A stretch of DNA of 64,000 nucleotides from Hydractinia symbiolongicarpus. Taxonomy: Eukaryota > Cnidaria > Hydrozoa > Anthoathecata > Hydractiniidae. Numbering within the stretch: position 1 is the stretch's first letter; each line of letters begins with the position of its first letter. The notes under the pieces are model-generated. The model did not search any database. It was not told the origin of the DNA and saw only the letters and a list, made by a program, of their open reading frames with translations. A program made the position numbers and the translations under genes. Where the stretch lies: NCBI RefSeq assembly GCF_029227915.1, contig NC_079880.1, positions 16,508,001-16,572,000 of the forward strand. The letters run 5' to 3'. Positions 27,906 to 36,770 of this stretch are shown here, piece after piece.

Positions 27906-28809
27906 CTTTTGCCGACTAATAAAATCCTTACACGTAAATTACGTGGTTCTAACCGTCCAAGCCAGGTACCATTGGTCTAGTCCTTCCACTCTCAATTGTC
28001 TACGACGTGGTAAGCAGTTTTCCTTGGTTCCATGACCTTAGAACGCCGTTAACTACATGCACACACGTTTATAGGCAGCAATACGGCCTTTTGCGGCCTA
28101 TTAAAGGCCTTACACGTAAATCTCGTGGGTCCGCGTGCCTGCGCAGGTTACCATTGGTCTAGTCCTTCCACTCTCAAGGCACTACGACGTCGTATATTGT
28201 TCTGCCTGGCTCCATGGATTTAGAACGCTGTTAACTACATGCAATTTCGTCTAAAGGCTGTACTACGGTCTTCTGCGGCCTATTAAAGTCCTTACACGGA
28301 AATCTCGTGGGTCAGCGTGCCTGCGCAGGTTACCATTGGTCTAGTCCTTCCACTCTCAATGCACTACGACGTCCTAAGTTGCTTTCTCTGGCTCCATGGC
28401 TTTGGAACGCCGTCAAATAGATGCACACACGTCTAAAGTCAGCAATATGTCCTTTTGCGGCCTAATAAAGGTTTCACACGTAAATTACGTGGTTACAACT
28501 GCCCAATCGGGGTATCATTGGTCTTGTTCTTCCACTCTTATTGGACTAGGGCGTCGTAAGCCGTTTTCCTTGGTTCCATGACTACAGAACGAAGTCAGCT
28601 ACAAGCACACGCATCTGAAGGCCGTAATACGGTCTTTTGCCGTCTAATAAAAGCCTTAAACGTAAATTACGTGATTACAACCGTCCAAGCCATTCATCAT
28701 TGGTCTAGTCCTTCCACTCTCAATGCACTACGACGTCCTATGGTCTTTTCTCTGGCTCCATGGCTTTGGAACGCCGTCAACTACATGCACACATGTCTAT
28801 AGGCAGCAA

Positions 28810-29133
28810 GTCTCCGCTGTTGGTCTCCTGATTTTAACCATCGTGCTCGCCGTTACGGGAGGTGGAGGTGCTGCCGGAGGACCTGCAGCAGGAGAAAGTA
28901 CATGTGGGAAAGATTTTGTACGGAAATAGCTTAAAAGACTCGGACGATTTTTGAAGTACCTAGCAGGTAAGGCTGGCTCAGCCTTGCCGGGGATCATTGG
29001 CAGCGTGGTATCATTCTTTTTCAGAGTTGCGGCTAAGATTGTGGAATTTGCGGCAAAGCATTTGTATATGGCCTTGGTTGCTGCTGTTGGTATTGTTGTT
29101 GCGTATGTGGGTAAGAGGAGTGGCAAGAATTGA
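28810..29133 (+). pseudogene. small Gly/Ala-rich hydrophobic virus-like protein, 5'-truncated
   Basis: A single frame runs from the satellite junction to TGA at 29,131-29,133, broken once by TAG at 28,927-28,929. The first part holds a membrane-like stretch (VGLLILTIVLAV) followed by a Gly/Ala-rich run. The second part has a basic amphipathic segment (LKRLGRFLKYLAGKAG), a hydrophobic core and a second membrane-like stretch (MALVAAVGIVVAYV). No ATG lies in the unique sequence before the first part, and the satellite replaces whatever was upstream. Small amphipathic or membrane proteins of this kind occur among structural proteins of Polinton-like and adenovirus-like elements; that assignment is inference from character and neighbours only. 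If the second part were expressed alone, a TTG at 28,951 is the only near start. Confidence 0.5.
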
Positions 29134-29166
29134 TGAGGGTCTAGTTTGTTGATCAATGCACTAGAC

Positions 29167-30073
29167 CTATTTCCTAAGCCATAGGTATGCGAGGATGAGC
29201 CCTACTCCCAGCGTAATCACAGTTAGGCAGTACTTGGTATTCTCATGGACATCCGCAGACCTGATCGAGGTGGGGGTGCCACCCGTTTCAAGACTTGGTA
29301 CTTGATGTTTCGTCGATTGCGAGATCCTGCCAAGGGGTGTTTACTAACCACCCCCTTTCCAGCGTTAATGTGCGGGTTAACACCAATTGAGAAGTACTCC
29401 TTGCTGATGAGGATTTTGTTCGTGAAATTCACGACATTCCCTATATGGAGGCTCATATCGAAAGGTATCATGTATACCCCATGAGCAACACTGAAATTGA
29501 CCTTGAACCGCGCGTACTTGAGCACATTTTGGAATCGCCTTATTTCCTCACCCGTGCCACTGGGTCGGAGGATCAAATTCTCAGAATTCGTCAAGTAGAG
29601 GTGCTGCGCATCGATTGAACTACCTTGATTGCCGATAATTTTGGACCTCGCGTTAGCCTGGCTCTGAAGTATGAGATAAGCGTAAAATCTTACGCTTTGG
29701 GGAAGCTTCTCTATACCTATACGCGTGAGACCTTCGGATTTTTTGAGAGTCCATCGACTCCATGAATCTTCATCGAAAGAACTAGACCCGCTGCTGGGAT
29801 AGTCTTTACGAATAGCTTACCAGATACTGAACAAGGTCTCGTTCCTCCACTCGCTCTCGCTGTCGCTTACCCCAAATTCAGAGGCTGAAAGTGTGGCTTT
29901 GCCAAGTATTCAACACCGCACCAGAGTGGAATTCGTAGTCAATGAAGATGTTGGGGAATTTTACCATGAATGAGGACCCCTTCGCGTCATTAACGATGTC
30001 CTGCGTCTCTCGTCTCGAGTCTCTCGAGATAGCGCCCATGTGTAGAGGCATACTTTGCCTTTGGGTTATACAT
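29167..30073 (-). pseudogene. virus-like structural-type protein, several frameshifts
   Basis: Minus-strand coding character is spread over three frames. An early segment (about 30,000-29,895) contains KFPNIFIDYEFHSG; a middle segment (about 29,790-29,240) contains NVVNFTNKILISKEYF and VNPHINAGKG; a final segment ends with a membrane-spanning stretch (TLGVGLILAYLWL) just before TAG at 29,169-29,167. At least three frame changes separate them, so the gene is dead. A possible ATG lies at 30,073-30,071, overlapping the start of the divergent neighbour. I read it as a virion structural or membrane-anchored protein of a Polinton/adintovirus-like element because of its position next to other such genes. 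The family is not identified, and a plus-strand reading of the same DNA is less coherent. Confidence 0.4.
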
Positions 30074-30743
30074 GAGGCAATTGTATGTCACAGATATCGA
30101 AAGGTCTGTAATATTTGAGGACTACCTAGGGAAGGACACGAGGATCGCTCTGAAGTCGATCAGCATCCGCCCTACGTGGCTGAACCTCTTCCGTGACAAC
30201 GAGTTTACCATCCGTAAGGTAGGGTCTGATCAAAGAGTTACTCGAATTGAGATCATGAACGGTTTATACAAGATAGAGGATTTAGCGAGTATTTTCAACA
30301 GTCAGGCAGAGGACAAGATTAAGTTGTTTGTCCTGAAAAATGGACTCTGCAGGCTCCGTGTCAATGACGGGTACACGGTGGTGATTCATCGACAACTGCA
30401 AGAGCTCTTGGGTCTACCCTACGATCCCAATAAAAAATACTATATGAAGGGTGACTACGATTCATTCTATAGGACTGACGTATACCATAGGTTACGACTT
30501 GTTTGCCCTCAATTAGACGAGGATGACTGACTGCTTAACGGAAAAAAATCCAAGATTCTTGCCATGCTTCCCACCAAAGAGCTAAGTGCCTGGGAAGACA
30601 TGTTGACGTGCAGTTTCGATAACCCTGTTTACCTTCCTTTGAAAGGTTCGACGGATCACCTTGAGTTCATGTTGACGGATGAACATCATCATGATAAGAA
30701 CGTCTTATTCATGGGAATTACTATGCATTTGCTCATAGAATAA
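30072..30743 (+). pseudogene. beta-rich virus-like structural protein with one in-frame TGA
   Basis: ATG at 30,072 opens a frame of 224 codons ending in TAA at 30,741-30,743, interrupted only by TGA at 30,528-30,530. The first 152 residues contain IALKSISIRPTWLNLF, a 'GLYKIEDLASIFNS' segment and 'GYTVVIHRQLQELLGL'. This is a layout I associate with the N-terminal domain of minor virion or fibre-like proteins in Polinton-like elements of cnidarians. After the stop, the same frame continues with LLNGKKSKILAML and ends in MGITMHLLIE. A CGA-to-TGA change would explain the stop, but that is inference. The next gene begins directly after the TAA, with no gap, as in a compact viral transcription unit. 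Confidence 0.5.
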
Positions 30744-31388
30744 ATGACAGATATTGCTAAGCTTTACCCGAGCCTACCTTCTGCACCTCCGGGGGGTACG
30801 GAGGACACTTCAGAAGCCTACAGGCTCGGCAAAATTGATGAAGTGGAACAATGCCTGCGCGCTGATATTAAAGAGCGTGATAAGCTCGCTAAAAAGTTCA
30901 AAATGCATGGGACCTGGGTGCGCTTCTTCAACCACGGCTAGATAAGCATCTGCATCATCACATCTGGTGTTGCAATTAGTGCATTGGCATCAGGGTTAGG
31001 AGCATCTCTTTGCATAGCTATGAGCGGTATTACTATCGCCGTAGGGTTAGGGCAAGCCGGTCTACGGAACGCTGGGAAGAGGCTGGATACTAAGAGTAAA
31101 AAGCATGGGGAGATAAAACTATTGGCAGAGACTAAGTTGAACTCTATCGTTGACTTGATCTCGAGAGCTGTGGAGAATGGAATCATCAGTGACTATGAAT
31201 TTAGCTTGATTATGCAGGAGAAACAGAAGTATATGATGCTGAAGGAGCAGATCAGACACCGTGTAAAGAAGATCGTGGACAGTATCAATGAGAAGGAACG
31301 TATGCAACTGGTAGCACAGGGAAGACAGGAGGCCAGAGATGAGCTTTTGAAAAAACTACAATCTGTGCAACATGTAAGTGCTATGTAG
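30744..31388 (+). pseudogene. 'YPSLPSAPP' virus-like protein with one in-frame TAG
   Basis: The frame starts at ATG 30,744, immediately after the previous TAA, and runs 215 codons to TAG at 31,386-31,388. A single TAG at 30,939-30,941 breaks it. The N-terminus carries YPSLPSAPPGG, then a charged helical stretch with conserved-looking RLGKIDEVEQCL. The middle is a glycine/alanine-rich hydrophobic hairpin (ITIAVGLGQAGL), followed by KHGEIKLLAETKLNSI and a long charged C-terminal helix ending near residue 214. The hydrophobic hairpin followed by coiled-coil suggests a membrane-associated or internal virion protein. I recognise this type as recurrent in cnidarian genomes next to virus-like genes, but I know of no proven function. 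A downstream TTG at 30,984 is the only near-start for the second part. Confidence 0.5.
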
Positions 31389-31458
31389 AACAACCACCTG
31401 CCTACTCAGTGTAAGTTTTGTTGGAGGTAGCTTCTGCACAAGATTCCACAAAGCTCTA

Positions 31459-31733
31459 CTAGGCTATGCCAACCACTTCACCTGTATCATCATCGATCGG
31501 CAAGTCACCATCGTGTATAATAGTTCGCTGCCTTTGAGCGAGATCTTTCAGAAGGTGCTCGAGATTTTTCTGCCAAGCGATCATAGCGCATGGTTCGCAG
31601 AATGGCCCATCAGTTTGTGTAGAAGCGTCCTTACCTTGCGGATGGCTTCGAGGAGTTCAGCTTTCTTCATAGTTGAGTAGTTACGGATCTTTAGTGCTTT
31701 TGCTTCCTTTTTCAGTGCCTTAACGTCGTTCAT
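31459..31733 (-). pseudogene. SAP-like small protein, frameshifted
   Basis: ATG at 31,733-31,731 opens a 50-residue frame that stops at TGA 31,583-31,581. Residues 3-36 (VKALKKEAKALKIRNYS then MKKAELLEAIRKV) have the two-helix spacing of SAP or Rho-N DNA-binding motifs. From about 31,640 the coding character moves to another frame, with FCEPCAMIAW and KNLEHLLKDLAQR, and ends at TAG 31,461-31,459. One indel is therefore likely. A DNA-binding role in packaging or replication of a virus-like element is possible, but that is inference. It lies 88 bp downstream of the next minus-strand gene. Confidence 0.45.
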
Positions 31734-31821
31734 GTTTGTTTCTATGGCTGAATACCAACCCTAGAAATCTTTGTATCCACTACAACTAAACCCGAAGGTT
31801 CGCCTGATTGACTGTCGTTTC

Positions 31822-32583
31822 TTACTCGAGGTCTACAAAGTCAGCGTTGTCAGCTTCATCTTCTGAACAATCTCCTTCATCCACATCGATTATCAGCGTC
31901 TGTTTTGGTATGTCGTGAGCCCCAGTGATGATCGCTTGCCAAATCTCGAGGCTCCTTTCTGGGATGGTGTTGGATGAAAGGTATACATCTCTATATGTTA
32001 TAGCTGCCACCATGGAAAGCCTCTTCCCATCATAAATAGCTGGATCTACTTGCTGTCGGTGCCTGTTGAAGAATGGCGTGGTTATCTTCCTGACTGGCTT
32101 ACCGTCTCCGTACTTTGTGCTCTGCTGGCAAAAGGTGGGAATTAATCTCTCCTTGATGGGTGAGTTATCCGAGATTTGCTTGATCATGGGGTGCCTGTAG
32201 TTCTTGGCGAGCTCACAGATCCGAGCGTCGATCTTTTGCATGCACTTGATATAATCGGTCTGCTTTGGGTTTTCAGGATCGATGATAAAGCACACTTTCC
32301 ACTTGGCGGTCTCGTTATATTTTTGAATACCATAGCTATTCTGATTGGAGGCCTGGATGCAGAGGGATGTGATCTTGTCATCCAACTCCTTGTATCCCAC
32401 ATAGATGCGCTTGAACTTGATCGTGTTGCTATGGACTGAAAAGTCGACCATCGATGAGATCACGACCTTGTTCACATCAACTTCGGAAGGTTACATGATT
32501 TTCGAGTCTACATTGAATAAGATGTTCGTGGTTGGTACTTCGATTCCAGAAAAGTTTAGTGTTTTGTTCATTTTGTCAGACAT
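31822..32583 (-). pseudogene. possible nucleic-acid-binding virus-like protein with one in-frame TAA
   Basis: The frame runs from ATG 32,583-32,581 to TAA 31,824-31,822 (254 codons) with one internal TAA at 32,493-32,491 (codon 31). The body contains KFKRIYVGYKELDDKI, WKVCFIIDPENPKQ, a Lys/Cys-rich segment, KITTPFFNRHRQ, and an acidic tail (DVDEGDCSEDEADNADF). An OB-fold-like region plus an acidic C-terminal tail is typical of viral and phage single-stranded-DNA-binding proteins, so that is my working guess; no motif proves it. If the stop is not read through, a GTG at 32,475 is the next plausible start. It lies 28 bp downstream of the zinc-ribbon gene, in the same orientation. Confidence 0.45.
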
Positions 32584-32611
32584 GTCTCTTTGTTTGTAGA
32601 AAAACAAAACC

Positions 32612-32770
32612 TCAACTAGCATCACATGGACAGCTACCACCATTATACGTGATGTACTCCTGCCAGCAGTGCCAGCAGAGCAGCTTAGCTTTTATGAAGA
32701 ACCTTCGTCCACAGGAGCATCTGTCATAGGTGTCGAGTACTCGTTTACATTTATCGCATTGTTCCTTCAT
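32612..32770 (-). CDS. 52-aa zinc-ribbon-like protein
   Basis: ATG at 32,770-32,768 opens an unbroken frame of 52 codons, ending with TGA at 32,614-32,612. Cysteines are arranged as CDKC (residues 5-8), CSC (18-20), CWHC (32-35) and CPC (47-49). With the extra pairs this is typical of a small zinc-binding ribbon. It starts only 3 bases after the stop of the upstream repeat-protein gene, so the two were probably co-transcribed. The function is unknown; candidates are a regulator or a late transcription factor of the virus-like element. It is too short for most gene callers but intact, unlike several neighbours. Confidence 0.55.
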   Translation of the reverse strand: MKEQCDKCKRVLDTYDRCSCGRRFFIKAKLLCWHCWQEYITYNGGSCPCDAS

Positions 32771-32773
32771 TGT

Positions 32774-33178
32774 TTATTTACTCCACAAGAGCTCGAGGTC
32801 CGCCTTTTCATCTTCCGAGAAGCACCAGCCTATAACTCTGTCGGGATGCCAGGCCAATGGAAGCAGCTCCCCCTTAATCCTTGCCTTCTCCGCTTTCCGC
32901 TGACGATAAGCATCGAGCAATCGAGGATCAGTGCTACTACACATGTCCCGGGTCACGAACCAGTCCGGAACATGTCTGAGCATCCCTGGATACTCCCCAA
33001 CCGCCATAGTGCACATGCCCCGCATCTTGAACCTGTCAGGAATATACTTGAATAGCGGGGTGTTCTTTTGAACAACCTTGTTGCACATTTCCTGGGTCTT
33101 GAATTGGTCCGGAACATACCTTACCACCAGGGGATTCTCTTCAACCAAATTTTTCCATCTTTCTTGTCTCCAACTCAT
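32774..33178 (-). CDS. 134-aa repeat protein resembling DUF4116
   Basis: The frame is unbroken from ATG at 33,178. Three degenerate repeats of about 22-26 residues follow each other: VVRYVPDQFKTQEMCNKVV, then LFKYIPDRFKMRGMCTMAV, then LRHVPDWFVTRDMC. Each has the VPD.F.....MC core that I associate with the DUF4116 repeat of protist, giant-virus and cnidarian proteins. The C-terminal third is basic then acidic (AEKARIKGELLPLAWHPDR, SEDEKADLELLW). It is the first gene of a minus-strand row and lies about 210 bp inside the left end of the large transposon, which may have separated it from its promoter. Function is unknown. Confidence 0.6.
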   Translation of the reverse strand: MSWRQERWKNLVEENPLVVRYVPDQFKTQEMCNKVVQKNTPLFKYIPDRFKMRGMCTMAVGEYPGMLRHVPDWFVTRDMCSSTDPRLLDAYRQRKAEKARIKGELLPLAWHPDRVIGWCFSEDEKADLELLWSK

Positions 33179-33352
33179 CTTTTTTTATCCCGACCTCGGC
33201 AAGGGATCCTTGAGTAAGGGACTTTCCCCTACTCAATTGCGCAATCTCTATTTTTGTTGATGTCAGCATTATTCCCGTTAATCGCTATTGCGCATGCGTT
33301 GGATTTTATCAGAATCGGAATTTATCGGATGACGTCGAATTTACCGGTTTTG

Positions 33353-33395
33353 GGAAGGTGGAGGTAGAGGTGGGGGTAGAGGTGGTGGAAGCGGG
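33353..33395 (+). repeat. G-rich GGTGGA/GGTAGA tract
   Basis: A purine- and G-rich stretch of repeated GGNGGA/GGNAGA units (Gly/Arg-type codons in one frame) runs up to the transposon insertion point. It has enough GG pairs for a two-tier quadruplex. The 8-bp target duplication falls at its right end. Confidence 0.6.
33386..33393 (+). repeat. left target-site duplication TGGAAGCG
   Basis: The 8 bases before the left transposon end, TGGAAGCG, are repeated exactly after the right end at 43,836-43,843. This defines both element boundaries. Confidence 0.85.
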
Positions 33396-33593
33396 CAATG
33401 ACTTCATTTAGCACCGGGCTAAGTGGTCCCGACACACGACGTACAACATAACTAGCACCCTTCATACTTTATCGATATTAAAAGTCCGACAGACGTTCAG
33501 TCATACTTCTCCAACCAAATGGACCCGACAAATGAAACCGCATTATCCGACATCCTCTCTATATAACAAATACATATTTTTTCTGTCGATGGT

Positions 33594-34335
33594 CATACCA
33601 ACGTAATATCGCATAATACTGCATAATACCTTTATAATACTCTCTGTCGCTGCGTAACAAATACATATTTTTTCTGTTAATAATCCATACCAACGTAATA
33701 TCGCATAATACTGCATAATACTGCATAATACTTTCATAATTCATAAAAAGTACATAAATTTTTTGTCGATGGCCATACCAACGTAATATCGCATGACACT
33801 GCATAATGCCTTTATAATACTCTCTATCGTTCCATAAAAAATACATATTTTTTCTGTCAATAATCCATAACCAACGTAATATCGCATAATACTGCATAAT
33901 ACTGCATAAGACCTTCATAATTCATAAAAAGTACATAAATTTTCTGTCGATGGCCATACCAACGTAATATCGCATAATACTGCATAATACCTTCATAATA
34001 CTCTGTCGCTTTATAAAAACTATATATTTTTTCTGTCGATGGCCATAACCAACGTAATATCGCATAATACTGCATAATACTGCATAATACCTTCATAATC
34101 CATAAAAGATACATAATTTTTCTGTTGATGGCCATGCCAACGTAATATCACATAATACAGCATAATACCTTCATAATACTCTCAATCGTTCCTTAACAAA
34201 TTCATATTTTTCTGTCAATAATCCATAACCAACGTAATATCGCATAATATTGCATATTGCCCTTATAATACTCTCTATCGCTACATAACAAATGCATTTT
34301 TTTGTAGATAGGCTATAACTAACGTAATATGCCAC
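33594..34335. repeat. left array of ~90-bp units in the KDZ-like element
   Basis: Units built from CCATACCAACGTAATATCGC, CATAATACTGCATAATAC and a CATAATACTCTCT.TCG step alternate at about 90 bp, with a variant stage of extra TGCATAATAC. This is the inverse of the right array. Tyr/Ile/Met-rich frames here follow from the period being a multiple of three and are not genes. Confidence 0.85.
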
Positions 34336-34359
34336 ATTATTCCGCAGTAGAAACAAGTA

Positions 34360-36770
34360 TTCTCCCTGGAAATGACGTATCAAATTTTCTAAAGTAGACC
34401 AATTAATGCAAAGTGATCACATATTGAAAAAAACAACAATTGAGGTTGAGTATACATCCATTTACCAATAGAAATGATATTATGAGAAAATACTCTTCTG
34501 CGAAATGATACATCAAAAGTCCTACATTAAAAGTCCTCAAGCACGCCAATCAAGAGAAGACTTTATGCTTTAAACTAAACAAACACTGATGTTGGATACA
34601 CGTCAGTACACAAAGAGACACTATATTTTGGACAAGTACCTTACCGCGATATAAAAAAATGAAAGTTCTAAAGTAGACTAATCAATGTGTAGACTTTACA
34701 CTGTAATTGAACAAATATTGAGGTTGGATACACATCCATCCACCAATAGAAGTCATATTTGGGCTAAATACCCTCCAAGAAAATGACACATCAAAAGTCC
34801 CACAGCAGACCAATTGAAGGAAAAACTATTCACTATAAACCAAACCAACACTGATGTTGGATAACAATCCATTCACAAATAGACACTATACTTTGGACGA
34901 ATACCCTTCCGCAAAAAGATGAAGCACGCCAATCAAGAGAAGACTTTACGCCTTAAATTAAACATTCAGTGAGGTTGGGTGCACATCTATGCACCAATAG
35001 AAACAATATTCTGGACAAATACCCCCTCGCAAATGACACAGTAAAAGTCTTAAGCTGTTAGATTTGAGGAAAGATGTATAGTATGCACTAAAAAGGCGGT
35101 TTTGTTCTATACCTATGCGCATGCAATAGAGACGACAGTGATAGCTTGGATAAGACTATTTAAAAAATGACCTAATAGATCTATTCAAATAAAGCCTCCC
35201 TAAACCAGTAAGTAAATGGGATATTCCACAATACATGGCTAAAAAACAACCTGGATGAAAGTAAAGGTCGAAATCCTAGCAGAAAAATTAAAAGAAGTCT
35301 GTAAATGTGAGACACATCCATACGTCATTTGAGGTAACACTTTTAGAAGTTGAGGTATGTGCAAAATAAAATCTGAGATATTTAAAAGACCAATCAAAGA
35401 GAAAATTTTATACTTTACCCTGCACAAACACTTATACTGGAAATACATCCATACACAAATAGAAACAATTTTATGGAGAAATACCCTCCCTGGAAATGAC
35501 GCATCAACAGTCCTAAAGCAGACCAATCAATGCGAAGGCTTTACAATATAAACCAATCTGGGGGAACACGTTGCACTATAGAGGTATTGAGGTAGGATAC
35601 AAATCTATCCACTAATAGAACAGATATTTTGACAAAATACCAAAACTGCATTCTGGACAAATATCCTCTCGCGAAAAAACATATTAATCTGACGACAGAC
35701 GTTATAGTATACACTGACAAGCAGTAGTGCTTTATACCCATTGATTCATCTATAGAAACAATCTCTTGCACAATTACACTTCTCTGAATAGCATGTTAGA
35801 TGTCCTAAAGCAGTCCAATCAAAGAAAATGGTTGCAACCCCAACGGTTATTTTTATAGTATAAGACCACTGAGGTTGAATACATATCTATACACCAATAG
35901 AAAGATATGTTCCCGCAAAATAACATGCATTATGTTATTGTGGAGATCATAACACAGGTCAGTCTAAAAGCAGATGTTATAATAGATGCTAAACAGCAGT
36001 TAGTATTCTGTACCCATCGATACAACACCAAAAACAATATTATAGACAAATGCCATCTTGTGAAATGACATATTAAAAGTCTCAAAGCATGTCGATCTTA
36101 GGAAAGTCGTCAAACAATACATTGAACAGACAGCAGTGTGCTATACCCACTCATACTTCATTAGAAGCGATTCTATGTTCATTCGAACTGACATTATTAG
36201 ATCTCCTAAAACATGACAATCTGAGGGAAGACGATATACTATACATTAAACAAGTGGTATTGTTCTATACTCATCCATACACCAAGAGATACGATGTTCT
36301 GGACAAATACCTTCTTGCGTAATGACACATCAAAGGTCCGAAACCAGACCAATCAAAGGCAAGGTTTTACACTACACAATATAGAATCTTAGATCCTTTA
36401 AAAGAGCAAATAAATTCAGAAGAAAACCATCTTCTGGGCAGTAATAAAGGAGCAATGCTGGACCCATTCATAAGTCAATGAAAAGGAAATTTTGCAAGAA
36501 TTTTTAGCTCCATTGAAATATTAGATGCCCTAGCAGAACAAGACAAATAAAATATATGTACGATACAGTAGACAAGCAGAGGTGGAATATACCCTTGCAT
36601 ACATCACTAGAAAGATACTTTTAAGAAATATCGCGCGCAAAGAAGATGACGTTCTAGCAGACCATTTGAAGTAAATCTTTACTTTTGCAAAAAGGCAAAT
36701 CGGATACCCATTCATAGCTACATCACTAAAGAGATATTCTGCGAAAGTAACCAAACGCGGAATAAAGTAT
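34360..36770. repeat. left subterminal diverged repeats (~155 bp) of the KDZ-like element
   Basis: A family of diverged units recurs roughly every 155 bp. The shared words are AAATGACACATCAAAAGTCC, AGACCAATCAA, GAGGTTGGATACACATCCA and CAATAGAAACAATATT. At least a dozen partial copies can be seen. Inverted relatives occur at 41,930-42,370. No gene is visible here; reading frames are short and cross repeat borders. Confidence 0.7.

Larger units (their letters stand above)
1..28809. repeat. ~183-bp satellite array (about 157 monomers)
   Basis: A head-to-tail array of one monomer fills this stretch. The landmark GTCCTAAGTTG recurs at 91, 274, 405, 588, 771, 954 and 1136, giving steps of 183, 131, 183, 183, 183 and 182. 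Each unit runs through a CACGTGG-type motif, TTGGTCTAGTCC, GTCCTAAGTTG, a CTGGNTCCATGG block, ACATGCACACG and a palindromic AAAGGC..GCCTTT segment. The array is already mid-monomer at base 1, so it extends left of the window. Copies differ by substitutions and occasional deletions. Frames of 60-145 codons appear because 183 is 3 x 61; they show no protein-like conservation and are taken as non-coding. Centromeric, telomere-proximal or other heterochromatic location is possible but not shown by the sequence. Confidence 0.97.

Noticed and set aside
979-28802. Many 60-145-codon reading frames in the satellite, some with alike peptides (for example FCRLIKALHVNYVV)
   Set aside because: They repeat with the 183-bp (61-codon) period, shift frame between units, and stop at the variable CCTATTAAAG/CCTAATAAAG site. 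Similarity is that of the DNA repeat.
1-28809. CRISPR-like array
   Set aside because: Units are contiguous with no unique spacers, 183 bp long, in eukaryotic-type DNA.
1-28809. Hammerhead ribozyme in the satellite monomer
   Set aside because: The conserved CTGATGA and GAAAC core words are not present in the required order.
1-28809. tRNA-derived (A box / B box) origin of the monomer
   Set aside because: TTGGTCTAGTCC resembles an A box and GGTTCCATGGC a B box, but the B-box match is poor and no cloverleaf fits.
1-28809. CENP-B box in the satellite
   Set aside because: The TTCG....A..CGGG core was not found in any unit examined.
28723-28929. Protein spanning the satellite and the virus-like segment
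   Set aside because: Only the part after 28,809 has protein character; the first 29 codons are satellite sequence in chance frame.
29245-29484. Plus-strand 79-codon frame
   Set aside because: Antisense shadow of the more coherent minus-strand structural-type gene.
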